Of a stretch of 64,000 bases of DNA, positions 19,511 to 27,876 are shown piece by piece. The notes beneath the pieces were generated by a model, which was given only the letters and a program-made list of their open reading frames with translations, was not told the origin of the DNA and searched no databases. The first letter of the stretch is position 1; every line of letters starts with the position of its first letter. Position numbers and translations under genes: made by a program. Source of the DNA: Akkermansia sp. (GTDB lineage Bacteria > Verrucomicrobiota > Verrucomicrobiia > Verrucomicrobiales > Akkermansiaceae); assembly GCA_024405435.1 (NCBI GenBank), contig JAKSOU010000001.1, forward strand, positions 1 to 64,000. Direction: 5' to 3'.

Positions 19511-20422
19511 ATGAAAAGAACCCTTACAATGATACTGGCAGTGGCGTGCGGGGCGATGGCCTGGGCGGGCGCGGCGGAGACGCAGGTGCACTGGGCCAAG
19601 GGCGTGAGCCAGCAGGGCGGGTGGTACGATTTCGACAAGACCTTCACCACCGACAGGGACATGTGCTGGGCCGCCGCCGCTTCCAACGTCATTGCCTGGT
19701 GGCAGGACCGCAACCAGGCGCTCACCACCACCGCAGGAGCCCCCACCGGGGCCGCCGTGTGGGACACCTTCAAGCAGTCCTTCAACAACATCAGCGGCGA
19801 CCCCACCGATGCCATGCAGTGGTACTTCGACGGCCAGTTCTCCGACAACACCATCCGCGCCAGCCTCACCGAGTACGGGAAGGACCAGGGCGGGTACTAC
19901 GCGGACCTGCTGGAGGGCGAGCCGCAGTACAAGCTCAGCTCCATCATGGGGTTGCTGCAGTACGATTTCACGGACCCGCGGGTGTACACCTCCGTGCTGT
20001 GCGACCTGCTGGACCAGGGATACGGCATTGCCATGGGCATTGCCGGCACCCTGCCCGGCGGCACCCGCTACGGCCACGCCATCTCCCTCTGGGCCGCGGA
20101 GGTGAACCCGGATACCGGCATCCTCTCCAGGATTTGGATCACCGACCCCGATGACGTGGCGGGCGGGCAGCCCCTGGGGCTGGTGTCGCTCACCTGCTCG
20201 CTCAAGGGGGGCGACCCGAGCTCGCAGTACATCACCTTCGAGTCCGATTCCCTCACCGGCAGCGTGAAGCAATACCCCCTCAACGAGGCCGTGCTGGACC
20301 AGTTCTACGCCGTAGGCTCCAACATCACCTCCTGGCAGGCCCCCGCCGTCCCGGAACCCGCCACCGGCGCCCTGGGCATGCTCGCGCTTGCGGCCCTCGC
20401 CGCAAGACGCCGCGTGCGCTAA
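19511..20422 (+). CDS. IdeS/Mac-like cysteine protease with PEP-CTERM anchor signal
   Basis: A 303-aa exported protein with a signal peptide (about 1-21) and a C-terminal PEP-CTERM signal (VPEP at 280-283, hydrophobic stretch, ARRRVR). The central domain resembles the streptococcal IgG endopeptidase IdeS. GWYDFDKTF and DMCWAAAASN align with the regions holding Lys84 and Cys94 (here Lys43, Cys52). RYGHAISLW aligns with His262 (His189), and WITDPDD with Asp284 and Asp286 (Asp212, Asp214). All positions expected for catalysis appear kept. The fold assignment is by eye; the substrate is unknown, and IgG cleavage is only a hypothesis. Confidence 0.72.
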   Translation: MKRTLTMILAVACGAMAWAGAAETQVHWAKGVSQQGGWYDFDKTFTTDRDMCWAAAASNVIAWWQDRNQALTTTAGAPTGAAVWDTFKQSFNNISGDPTDAMQWYFDGQFSDNTIRASLTEYGKDQGGYYADLLEGEPQYKLSSIMGLLQYDFTDPRVYTSVLCDLLDQGYGIAMGIAGTLPGGTRYGHAISLWAAEVNPDTGILSRIWITDPDDVAGGQPLGLVSLTCSLKGGDPSSQYITFESDSLTGSVKQYPLNEAVLDQFYAVGSNITSWQAPAVPEPATGALGMLALAALAARRRVR

Positions 20423-20490
20423 TTTACAATCTACAATTTACCCGTCTTCGCGCGCTGCGCTACGCCGAGGCAGGCGATTTACAATTTAAA
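20422..20490. repeat. Heptad repeats flanking dispersed repeat copy 2
   Basis: Three heptads (ATTTACA, ATCTACA, ATTTACC; 20422-20442) begin on the last A of the stop codon. The dispersed repeat CCGTCTTCGC...GCTACGCCGA follows at 20442-20468, then two more heptads at 20477-20490. The 346-nt gap 20423-20768 holds this element, a terminator, tRNA-Asn and two promoters; I see no protein gene in it. Confidence 0.7.
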
Positions 20491-20528
20491 GGTTAGGCGC
20501 GGCAAAGCCGCGCGGATAGTAAAAACGG

Positions 20529-20559
20529 AAAGCCCCATGCTTGGTGCATGGGGCTTTTT
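20529..20559. terminator. Bidirectional-looking terminator hairpin
   Basis: Stem AAGCCCCATGC (20530-20540) and GCATGGGGCTT (20546-20556) followed on the plus strand by a T run. It ends the IdeS-like gene and could also end the tRNA transcript from the other side. The stem resembles 288-322. Confidence 0.8.
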
Positions 20560-20563
20560 AGCG

Positions 20564-20635
20564 CTCCGGCGGTTGGGATCGAACCAACGACCTAGTGATT
20601 AACAGTCACCCGCTCTGCCGCTGAGCTACGCCGGA
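20564..20635 (-). tRNA. tRNA-Asn (anticodon GTT)
   Basis: The minus strand folds as a cloverleaf: acceptor TCCGGCG/CGCCGGA, D arm GCTC-AGCGGCA-GAGC, anticodon loop CTGTTAA with anticodon GTT, T arm GTTGG-TTCGATC-CCAAC, discriminator G. CCA is not encoded. Length is 72 nt. Confidence 0.96.
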
Positions 20636-20664
20636 ATTGCCTCCCCTGAACGGGGTGCGGGCGG

Positions 20665-20693
20665 ATATTACTCCCCTTTGCCCGACCATGCAA
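20665..20693 (-). promoter_or_regulatory. Sigma70-type promoter of tRNA-Asn
   Basis: Minus strand: TTGCAT 20693-20688, 17-bp spacer, TAATAT 20670-20665; 29 nt to the tRNA 5' end. Confidence 0.65.
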
Positions 20694-20733
20694 GCTTTTT
20701 TTCCAACTTTTTTGTCATTTTGTTTGAAATTCA

Positions 20734-20762
20734 TTGCCAAGGCAGGGAGATTGGGCTAAAGA
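20734..20762 (+). promoter_or_regulatory. Weak sigma70-type promoter, leaderless
   Basis: TTGCCA 20734-20739, 17-bp spacer, TAAAGA 20757-20762; 6 nt to the ATG at 20769. The -10 is a poor match, but spacing fits the local pattern. AGGAGG is also present yet lies too close to the ATG for a normal ribosome-binding site. Confidence 0.4.
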
Positions 20763-20768
20763 GGAGGC

Positions 20769-21533
20769 ATGGACACAGAGGGATCACCCAAGGGCACAAT
20801 TGCATTCCGTCTGTTCGGCATACCGATCTACATCACGCCGTTCACATGGCTGCTGCTGGCCATTCTGGGCGGCGGGTTCGGCATGCGCAGCGCAAACGAC
20901 TTGAGGGACCTGGCGCTGTTTGTGGTCATCGGCATGGTGACGCTGATTGTGCATGAGCTGGGGCACGCGCTGGCCGGGCGCGCGTTCACGGGGGGCACGC
21001 CGGTCATCGTGATGGCGGGCCTGGGCGGTGCCACCTACCAGGAGAAGCGGCCGGAGAAGGGGTGGCAGTATTTCCTGATGGTTCTGGCGGGGCCGCTGGC
21101 CACGCTGCTGCCGGGGATGGTGGCGGCGGTGGTGCTGGGGCTGCGGATCGGGCATGTTGCGGATGCGCACCAGCTGTACCTGTTCGGGCTGCCGTTCATC
21201 GACTACGACCTGCCCTACTCCCTTCGCTGGGACTTTGCCACGTCCGGCGTGACGGAAATCGAGCTGGCGGCCTACGGCCTGGCCATGGCGATATCCTTTG
21301 TATGGGGCGTGTTCAACCTGCTGCCCATGTTTCCGCTGGACGGAGGGCGCCTGCTGGGCACGCTCATCAACAACGAGCGCGTGGCCTCCGGCATAGGCCT
21401 GGTGCTGGCTCTGGCCTTTGCGGTGTGGAGCCTGGCGGAGGGCGTGTGGTTCAACGTCCTGCTGGGCGGCTACCTGGCGTACATCAACTTCAACTTCCTG
21501 CGCGCCACCGGAGCGGGCGCGCAGGGGGAATAG
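20769..21533 (+). CDS. Site-2-type M50 metalloprotease
   Basis: Intramembrane zinc protease family member, 254 aa with about six membrane helices. The zinc motif HELGH is at residues 62-66, and the second metal site NLLPMFPLDGGRLLG is in the C-terminal half. There is no PDZ or CBS domain, so it is of the minimal type. Its substrate is unknown. Its own weak promoter and the divergent tRNA suggest it is transcribed alone; aroC faces it. Confidence 0.85.
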   Translation: MDTEGSPKGTIAFRLFGIPIYITPFTWLLLAILGGGFGMRSANDLRDLALFVVIGMVTLIVHELGHALAGRAFTGGTPVIVMAGLGGATYQEKRPEKGWQYFLMVLAGPLATLLPGMVAAVVLGLRIGHVADAHQLYLFGLPFIDYDLPYSLRWDFATSGVTEIELAAYGLAMAISFVWGVFNLLPMFPLDGGRLLGTLINNERVASGIGLVLALAFAVWSLAEGVWFNVLLGGYLAYINFNFLRATGAGAQGE

Positions 21534-21548
21534 CCTTCCGCCGGCGCA

Positions 21549-22631
21549 TCACAGGCGGCAGCTGCGCTGGCGCAGGATGTGGTCGCAGAGCACAATCCAC
21601 GCCATGGCCTCCACAATGGGGATGGCGCGGGGAAGCACGCAGGGGTCGTGCCGGCCGCCGCCGCGCAGCAGGATTTCCTGCATGCGGTCGTTGATGGTGT
21701 TCTGTGCGGCGGAGATGGTGGCGGTGGGCTTGAAGGCCATGCGCATGTTGATGTCCTCGCCGTTGGAGATGCCGCCCTGGATGCCGCCGCTGTTGTTGGT
21801 GCGTGTGCGCACGCGCTTGCCGTCGTAGAAGTAGATGTCGTTGTGCTCGGAGCCGGTCATGGTGGGGGCGCGGAACCCGCTGCCCACCTCGAAGCCCTTG
21901 CAGGCGGGGATGCTCATCATGGCGTGCGCCAGCGTGGCCTCCAGCTTGTCGAACACGGGGTCGCCCAGGCCCACGGGGCAGTTGCGCACGGTGCAGGCCA
22001 CCACGCCGCCGAGGGTGTCTCCGGCGTTGCGCGCGCGGCGTATCTCCATGGCCATCTGCACGCCCAGGTGGCGGTCCGCCGTGCGGGCGTCGTTGGCGCG
22101 GATTTCCTCGCGGTCCACCAGGTGGGGCGGCACGGTGCACACCAGGTCGTGCACGCTCTCCACCCAGGCGATGACATCCATCTTGGGGTAGAGGGACTGC
22201 ACCACGGCCTTGGCCACGGCTCCGGCGGCCACGCGGCCGATGGTCTCACGCGCGCTGGCGCGGCCGCCGCCGCTGAGCGGGCGGATGCCGTACTTGGCGT
22301 CGTAGCAGTAGTCGGCATGGGAGGGGCGATAGGCGTGCGCCATCTCGTCGTATGCCGCCGGGCGGGCGTCCACGTTGCGCACCATCATGGAGATGGGCGT
22401 GCCGAGGGTCTTGCCGTCCACCACGCCGCTGAGGATTTCCACGGTGTCGGGCTCCTTGCGCTGGGTGGTGATATCGCTCTGGCCGGGCTTGCGGCGGTCC
22501 AGCTCCTTCTGGACCATGGCCTGGGTGAGCGCCACGCGCGCGGGGCAGCCGTCCACCACCACGCCTATGCCGGCACCGTGGGATTCACCCCACGTGCTGA
22601 CCCTGAACACCGAACCGAACGTACTTGACAT
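21549..22631 (-). CDS. aroC: Chorismate synthase
   Basis: Last step of the shikimate pathway, converting 5-enolpyruvylshikimate 3-phosphate to chorismate with reduced FMN. The 360-aa product has the three family signatures: [15 protein letters not shown] near the N terminus, [19 protein letters not shown] in the middle, and [13 protein letters not shown] near residue 280. Length is typical. The gene is alone; two other shikimate genes lie at 30645 and 32735. Confidence 0.97.
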   Translation of the reverse strand: MSSTFGSVFRVSTWGESHGAGIGVVVDGCPARVALTQAMVQKELDRRKPGQSDITTQRKEPDTVEILSGVVDGKTLGTPISMMVRNVDARPAAYDEMAHAYRPSHADYCYDAKYGIRPLSGGGRASARETIGRVAAGAVAKAVVQSLYPKMDVIAWVESVHDLVCTVPPHLVDREEIRANDARTADRHLGVQMAMEIRRARNAGDTLGGVVACTVRNCPVGLGDPVFDKLEATLAHAMMSIPACKGFEVGSGFRAPTMTGSEHNDIYFYDGKRVRTRTNNSGGIQGGISNGEDINMRMAFKPTATISAAQNTINDRMQEILLRGGGRHDPCVLPRAIPIVEAMAWIVLCDHILRQRSCRL

Positions 22632-22643
22632 ATCTTGCGGTGG

Positions 22644-22671
22644 ATTTTACCAGTTTTCCATGCCAAATCAA
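22644..22671 (-). promoter_or_regulatory. Sigma70-type promoter of aroC
   Basis: Minus strand: TTGATT 22671-22666, 16-bp spacer, TAAAAT 22649-22644; 12 nt to the ATG. Confidence 0.6.
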
Positions 22672-22799
22672 GCGGAGAATGCGTGCGCAGGGCATCTTCA
22701 CAGGTGTTCCCATGAAATTTGGGAAAGGGCGTGTTTGGCGTGCAATGATTGGTGGTAACATGGGTGGCTCCTCTCCGAGCGTTATATGGGTCATGTCAA

Positions 22800-22891
22800 T
22801 CTCATCGTGAGAAATTCTGTCATTTCAACAAGAGAAATTCGACAATCTCAACAGGAGAAATTCGGAAAATTCAACAGGAGAAATTCCGGCA
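22800..22891. repeat. Four tandem 23-bp repeats
   Basis: Each unit contains GAGAAATTC, spaced exactly 23 bp apart (22809, 22832, 22855, 22878); units 3 and 4 share CAACAGGAGAAATTC. The array lies between aroC and the minus-strand membrane-protein gene at 22910, past the latter's stop. No CRISPR-like spacers are present. The rest of the 278-nt gap shows nothing I can name. Confidence 0.75.
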
Positions 22892-22909
22892 AAGGGAAAG
22901 GCGTTGGCG

Positions 22910-23344
22910 CTAATCCTTGCTCCAGGGGGCGAAGAACGCGCCCACGGCAATGGCGGCACACACCACCGCCGCAATGGCGGCAAGGGGCATCAGGAGCACC
23001 GCCCACTCGCAGTAGCCTACACAGCAGGAACATGAATTGGAATTGCTCATATCCGCTCCGGCGGCCAGCACGGCACACGCCACCGCGCGGCGCAGCCAGG
23101 CCACGGGGCCGCGCCGCTTCATCCGCCAGGGCGGCAGCATGAAGAGGCAGAAAAGCACCGCCACCACCGGCAGCACCTGCCGCATCAGCCAACAATAGTC
23201 AACCAAATCCCCCATCTGCGGATCATCGGGGATGAACCACCAAAGGCGCACGCAAGCCCCCACCGCAAGGGACAGCAGCAAAGCCAGCACCCCGGCAAGG
23301 GAAACATGCCTGCGAAGCCAGGCGCAGAAAGAAGCGGCGGACAT
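22910..23344 (-). CDS. Small membrane protein of unknown function
   Basis: The 144-aa product has about four hydrophobic segments (LAGVLALLLSLAVGACV; QVLPVVAVLFCLFML; AVACAVLAAGA; AVLLMPLAAIAAVVCAAIAVGAFF). A Cys-rich loop (NSNSCSCCVGYC) lies before the last segment. I recognise no family. It is divergent from the topoisomerase gene. A real gene is likely because of the coherent hydrophobic pattern, but no homologue is known to me. Confidence 0.55.
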   Translation of the reverse strand: MSAASFCAWLRRHVSLAGVLALLLSLAVGACVRLWWFIPDDPQMGDLVDYCWLMRQVLPVVAVLFCLFMLPPWRMKRRGPVAWLRRAVACAVLAAGADMSNSNSCSCCVGYCEWAVLLMPLAAIAAVVCAAIAVGAFFAPWSKD

Positions 23345-23396
23345 GGCGGCATGCTATCACGCCACGGGAGGCGAGTCCAGCGTAAAAAGGGCGCGC

Positions 23397-23425
23397 TTGA
23401 AATTCGCGCGCGGGTGTGGTATCAT
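23397..23425 (+). promoter_or_regulatory. Sigma70-type promoter, leaderless
   Basis: TTGAAA 23397-23402, 17-bp spacer, TATCAT 23420-23425; 10 nt to the ATG at 23436. An earlier ATG at 23424 overlaps the -10 box and so is ruled out. Confidence 0.65.
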
Positions 23426-23435
23426 GCGGCGGCCC

Positions 23436-25577
23436 ATGAGCGAGGAGAAGATACCGGTATACAAGCAGCAGAACCCGAGCACGATACAGCAGATGTTCGG
23501 GAACTACTACCTGGAATATGCATCGTACGTGATATTGGAACGCGCGGTGCCTCACATCGTGGACGGTCTGAAGCCCGTGCAGCGGCGCATCCTGCACTCC
23601 ATGGACAGCATGGACGACGGACGCTTCAACAAGGTGGCCAACGTGGTGGGCGACACCATGAAATACCACCCGCACGGCGACGCCTCCATCGGCAGCGCGC
23701 TGGTGACGCTGGGGCAGAAGGGCTACCTCATCGACACGCAGGGCAACTGGGGCAACATCCTGACTGGCGACTCCGCGGCGGCGCCGCGATACATCGAGGC
23801 GCGCCTCTCCAAGTTCGCCAAGGAGGTGGTGTACAGCCCGAAGGTGACGGAGTGGAAGCTGAGCTACGACGGCCGCAACAAGGAACCCGTGGCGCTTCCC
23901 GTGAAGTTCCCGCTGCTGCTGGCGCAGGGCGCGCTGGGCATTGCGGTGGGCATGAACTGCCTGATCCTGCCGCACAACTTCAACGAGCTCATCGACGCGG
24001 CCATCCACTACCTTCGCAAGGAGGATTTCGAGCTGTACCCGGATTTCCCCACGGGCGGCCTGCTGGACGTCTCCGGCTACAACGACGGCACGGGCAGCAG
24101 CCGCCTGCGCTGCCGCGCCCGCCTGGACACCTCCACCAAGAAGCTCATCCGCATCACGGAAATCCCCTACGGCACCACCACGGAGTCCATCATCCAGTCC
24201 ATCGAGAACGCCATGGAGAAGGGCAAGCTCAAGGTGGCCAAGATTGAGGACAACACGGCCGCCACGGCGGACATCCTCATCCACCTTCCCGCCGGGCAGG
24301 ACGTGGAGAAGACCTGCAACGCGCTGTACGCGTTCACGGAGTGCCAGGTGAGCATCTCACCCAAGGCGGTGGTCATTGTGGACCGCAAGCCCGTGTTCAT
24401 GGGGGTGAGCGAAATCCTGAAGCACAACGTGGACCACACGAAGGAGACCCTGCGGCGCGAGCTGGAAGTCCAGCTGGGCGAGCTGCAGGAATCCTGGATG
24501 CAGGTGAGCCTGGAGAAAATCTTCATTGAGAACCGCATCTACAAGGAGCTGGAGAAGAGCGAGAGCTGGGAGCAGTCACTCGCCATGATCGACAAGAAGC
24601 TCAAGCCCTTCGTGAAGGATTTTATCCGCCCCGTCACGCAGGACGACATCGTGCGGCTCACGGAAATCAAGATCAAGAAGATAGCCAAGTACGAAATCCA
24701 CGAGGCGGAGAAGCGCATCGTGGCGCTGGAGAGGGACATTGCCCAATGCCGCAAGAACCTGGACCAGCTCACGCGCTACACCATCCGCTGGTTCGAGGGC
24801 CTGCGCAAGAAGTACGGCGAGCAGTGGCCGCGCCGCACCGAGCTCTGCGAGTTCGAGAGCGTCACCCGCGCGGAGGCCTCCGTGGAGAACGAGACCCTGT
24901 ACATCGACGAGGACGGATTCGCCGGATACGGCGTGCGCAAGGGCGAGCCCGTGGAGAAGTGCTCCAAGATGAGCGACATCCTGACCATCGACAACCAGGG
25001 TGTGCTCATGGTGCGCCGCGTGCAGGAGAAGTTCTACGTGGGCAAGAAGCTGCTGGATATCCGCGTGCTGCGACCCGGCGAGGACTGGGTGTTCAACATG
25101 ATCTACCGGGACGGCAAGGAGGGCGTGACCTACGCCAAGCGCTTCCACATCGGCGGCTTCACCCGCGACAAGGAGTACGACCTCACCCAGGGCACCAAGG
25201 GCAGCCGCGTGTTCTTCTTCAGCGTGCACAAGACCGAGGAGGACAGCGCCGGAATCGCCGTGAACGTGTACCTCAAGAACCAGTTCAAGCGGCTGCGCAA
25301 ACCCGTCACCTTCGACTTTGCGGAGCTGCGCGTCAAGGGCCGCGCCGTCATGGGCAACATTGTCACCAAGAACCCGGTGGAGCGCATCGCGCGCATCATG
25401 CCCACCGCCGCGCCCGCGGAAACGGCGCCGGAGAACCCGGAAGCGCCCGCACCCGCACCGGGGGAAACACCACAGAATCCCCCTGCCCCGCAGGATGCAC
25501 CGGCAACGCCGCCCGCGGACACCCCGCCCGTGCCGCCGATGGAGAACACCCAGGGAACCTTCAACTTCGATTCCTAG
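23436..25577 (+). CDS. Type IIA topoisomerase A subunit (GyrA/ParC family)
   Basis: DNA-cleaving subunit of gyrase or topoisomerase IV. The 713-aa product has the winged-helix region (ERAVPHIVDGLKPVQRRIL, KYHPHGDASIG) and the catalytic Tyr in AAPRYIEARLS. It includes the tower and coiled-coil domains and a shortened C-terminal domain that ends in a Pro/Ala-rich tail. A clear GyrA-box is not seen and the C-terminal beta-pinwheel looks truncated, so a ParC-like role is more likely. No B subunit is adjacent. Confidence 0.9.
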   Translation: MSEEKIPVYKQQNPSTIQQMFGNYYLEYASYVILERAVPHIVDGLKPVQRRILHSMDSMDDGRFNKVANVVGDTMKYHPHGDASIGSALVTLGQKGYLIDTQGNWGNILTGDSAAAPRYIEARLSKFAKEVVYSPKVTEWKLSYDGRNKEPVALPVKFPLLLAQGALGIAVGMNCLILPHNFNELIDAAIHYLRKEDFELYPDFPTGGLLDVSGYNDGTGSSRLRCRARLDTSTKKLIRITEIPYGTTTESIIQSIENAMEKGKLKVAKIEDNTAATADILIHLPAGQDVEKTCNALYAFTECQVSISPKAVVIVDRKPVFMGVSEILKHNVDHTKETLRRELEVQLGELQESWMQVSLEKIFIENRIYKELEKSESWEQSLAMIDKKLKPFVKDFIRPVTQDDIVRLTEIKIKKIAKYEIHEAEKRIVALERDIAQCRKNLDQLTRYTIRWFEGLRKKYGEQWPRRTELCEFESVTRAEASVENETLYIDEDGFAGYGVRKGEPVEKCSKMSDILTIDNQGVLMVRRVQEKFYVGKKLLDIRVLRPGEDWVFNMIYRDGKEGVTYAKRFHIGGFTRDKEYDLTQGTKGSRVFFFSVHKTEEDSAGIAVNVYLKNQFKRLRKPVTFDFAELRVKGRAVMGNIVTKNPVERIARIMPTAAPAETAPENPEAPAPAPGETPQNPPAPQDAPATPPADTPPVPPMENTQGTFNFDS

Positions 25578-25650
25578 GAGTTCGCGGAGTCCGTTCGCCA
25601 CAATGCCCCGAGATGCCGTAAATTGATTCTGATTTGGCAAGAGTGAGGAA

Positions 25651-26547
25651 ATGATGCGGGTTCGGGACATCCTGTGCGTGATTGCGGCGGCGGTTTTGCC
25701 GGGGCCGTGGGCCGGCGCGCAGGAAGCGGCACCCGTGATGCTGGACGACGACACGGCGGAGGAGGTGGAGGAGGCACCCGCGGCGGAGTACACGGCGGAG
25801 GGCTATCCCATCGTGTTCCGCGAGCCGTCGAACGCCATGTTCCACCGCCGCTACATGCCGGTGGAAATCACCATCCAGAAATCCTGGAAGCTCACGCCCG
25901 CGCAGATGGTGACGGCCATGCAGCTGCCGCGCCCGCGCAAGAACGGCAGGGGCTACCTGTACCCGGAGGACCTGCTGCCCACGGCGGAACAGAAGGCGGA
26001 GGGCTCCGCGCTCACGGAGAACCAGCGCTACCTGATGCGCCGCGCGCGCCGCTCCGCCATGGACACGCAATGCTGGGAGTGCTACAAGGCCGCCAAGGCC
26101 TTCAACCGGCAGCATGCGGAGCAGCTGGAGCGCATCGACAAGCGTGGCCGGCACATCCGCATCAACCTGGCCATCCAGCACGGGTTCTACATGGACGGCA
26201 CCACGGAGCTGCTGAACTTCTCCGTGTGCAGCGGCAAGAAATCCACCCCCACGCCGCAGGGCCACTACCGCATCATCGAGAAGGACAAGGACCACAAGTC
26301 CAACCTGCACAACAATGCCAAGATGCCCTTCTTCCTGCGGCTCACGCTGGACGGCGTGGGCCTGCACCAGGGCCCGCTCATGGGCTATCCATCGTCGCAC
26401 GGCTGCATCCGCCTGGGCTCCACCACGGCGCAGCACCTGTTCAAGGACTGCGAGATAGGCACGCCGGTGTTCGTGTACCACGATTCCACGGAGTCCAAGC
26501 CCAAGCCGCCCAAGCCCAAGAACACCGCGCGCCGCCGCAAGCGCTGA
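25651..26547 (+). CDS. L,D-transpeptidase (YkuD family)
   Basis: Periplasmic enzyme family that forms 3-3 crosslinks in peptidoglycan or links proteins to it. The 298-aa product has a signal peptide (to about WAGAQ) and a middle linker. The C-terminal YkuD domain carries the motif SSHGCIRLG with nucleophile Cys252. A Lys/Pro-rich tail follows (SKPKPPKPKNTARRRKR). Two tandem ATGs (25651, 25654) are possible starts; GAGG lies just upstream. Confidence 0.85.
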   Translation: MMRVRDILCVIAAAVLPGPWAGAQEAAPVMLDDDTAEEVEEAPAAEYTAEGYPIVFREPSNAMFHRRYMPVEITIQKSWKLTPAQMVTAMQLPRPRKNGRGYLYPEDLLPTAEQKAEGSALTENQRYLMRRARRSAMDTQCWECYKAAKAFNRQHAEQLERIDKRGRHIRINLAIQHGFYMDGTTELLNFSVCSGKKSTPTPQGHYRIIEKDKDHKSNLHNNAKMPFFLRLTLDGVGLHQGPLMGYPSSHGCIRLGSTTAQHLFKDCEIGTPVFVYHDSTESKPKPPKPKNTARRRKR

Positions 26548-26570
26548 ACCACCTTCACCCCCCCTGCCCT

Positions 26571-27809
26571 ATGTACCTCCTCTTCGACTGCAACAATTTT
26601 TTCGCCAGCTGCGAGCAGGTGTTCCGCCCGGACTGGCGCCGCAGGCCGCTGGTGGTGCTTTCCAACAACGACGGCTGCGTGATCTCCCGCAGCCCGGAGG
26701 CCAAGGCCGCCGGTATCCGGATGGGCGAGCCGTACTTCAAGTGCCGCGACCGCCTGGCGCAGGCACGCGCCGTGGTCTGCTCCGCCAACTTCGCCCTCTA
26801 CGGCGACCTCTCCGCCCGCATGATCTCCATCCTGGAGGAATCCTTGCCGAACGTGGAGCAGTACAGCATCGACGAGGCCTTCAGCTTTGCCGACGACGGC
26901 CACGACTGGCTGCCGCTCTGCAAGGAGGTGCGCTGCCGCATCCTCCGCTGGACCGGTCTCACCGTCAGCACCGGGATTGCGCCTACGCGCACGCTCGCCA
27001 AGCTGGCGAACGAAACCGCCAAGCACGATGCGCGCCACGGCGGCGTGCTCGCCCTCACCGCGCCGGAAGCCTGGCAGCCCCTGCTGGAGAGGACGCCCGT
27101 GGGCGAGGTGTGGGGCGTGGGGCGCCGCCTGGCGCCGCGCATGAAGGGCATGGGTATCATCACCGCCGCCCAGCTGGCGCACGCGGACTTGGCGCGCCTG
27201 CGCGCCGCATTCGGCGTGCACGGAGAGCGCCTGGCGCTGGAGCTGCGCGGCACCTCCTGCCTGGACACCGTGGAGGGCGCGGAGGAAAACCGCACCCAGG
27301 TGATGGTGACGCGCACGCTGCAGGAGGGCATCAAGGAGCTGGAGCCGCTGCGGGATTCCCTCTGCCGCTTCGTGGAGAAGGCGGGCCGCATCCTGCGCGC
27401 GGAGGGTCTCATGGCATCCTCGCTCTACGTCATCCTGCGCACCTCGCGCTTCGAGGACGCCGGCAGCCTGTACGCCAACGAGGCCGGCTGCAACCTGCCC
27501 GCTCCCACGGACGACACGCGCGTGTTCTCCCACGCCGCGGGCGAACTGCTGAAACAGATCTACCGCCCCGGCTACCCCTACCGCAAGGTGGGCGTAATGC
27601 TCGCCAACCTGCAACCCGCGGACAGCGTGCAGCCCACCTTCGACGCCCCGGACGCCGCGCCCTCCCCGCTCATGCAGGTGCTGGACTCCCTCCAGCAGCA
27701 GGGCCACAACGTCCATTTCGCCAACCACTCCGACCGCACCTTCTGGAACAAGGCATACGTCACACAGCCATACACCACCAGCTGGGAACACTTGCCGGAA
27801 GCCAGATGA
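26571..27809 (+). CDS. umuC: Y-family DNA polymerase, UmuC-like
   Basis: Translesion polymerase family, 412 aa. Catalytic-palm motifs are DCNNFFASCEQVF at the N terminus, SNNDGCVISRS near residue 32 and YSIDEAF near residue 100. The little-finger domain and a C-terminal DUF4113-like segment (PLMQVLDSL, FWNKAYVTQPYTTSW) are present. No umuD is adjacent, so a partner would lie elsewhere. It starts 23 nt after the L,D-transpeptidase stop. A heptad repeat starts on the base after its stop codon. Confidence 0.9.
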   Translation: MYLLFDCNNFFASCEQVFRPDWRRRPLVVLSNNDGCVISRSPEAKAAGIRMGEPYFKCRDRLAQARAVVCSANFALYGDLSARMISILEESLPNVEQYSIDEAFSFADDGHDWLPLCKEVRCRILRWTGLTVSTGIAPTRTLAKLANETAKHDARHGGVLALTAPEAWQPLLERTPVGEVWGVGRRLAPRMKGMGIITAAQLAHADLARLRAAFGVHGERLALELRGTSCLDTVEGAEENRTQVMVTRTLQEGIKELEPLRDSLCRFVEKAGRILRAEGLMASSLYVILRTSRFEDAGSLYANEAGCNLPAPTDDTRVFSHAAGELLKQIYRPGYPYRKVGVMLANLQPADSVQPTFDAPDAAPSPLMQVLDSLQQQGHNVHFANHSDRTFWNKAYVTQPYTTSWEHLPEAR

Positions 27810-27844
27810 ATTGACAATTTACGATTGACGATTGACGATTTGGA
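27810..27844. repeat. Heptad repeat, five units
   Basis: ATTGACA, ATTTACG, ATTGACG, ATTGACG, ATTTGGA, starting on the base after the umuC stop. One unit supplies a TTGACG -35 box for the next gene. Confidence 0.8.
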
Positions 27845-27853
27845 GAGTATGCT
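27825..27853 (+). promoter_or_regulatory. Possible promoter built on the heptad repeat
   Basis: TTGACG 27825-27830 (inside the repeat), 17-bp spacer, TATGCT 27848-27853; 23 nt to the ATG at 27877. Confidence 0.5.
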
Positions 27854-27876
27854 GCGGGCGTCTACCCAATCTAGAG

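Noticed and set aside
22800-22891. CRISPR array
   Set aside because: The 23-bp repeats are contiguous with no unique spacers between units, only four units are present, and no cas gene is in the window.
22786-23142. Plus-strand open frame over the 23-bp repeats
   Set aside because: Its first part is translated repeat and the rest is antisense to a membrane-protein gene; no coding signal.
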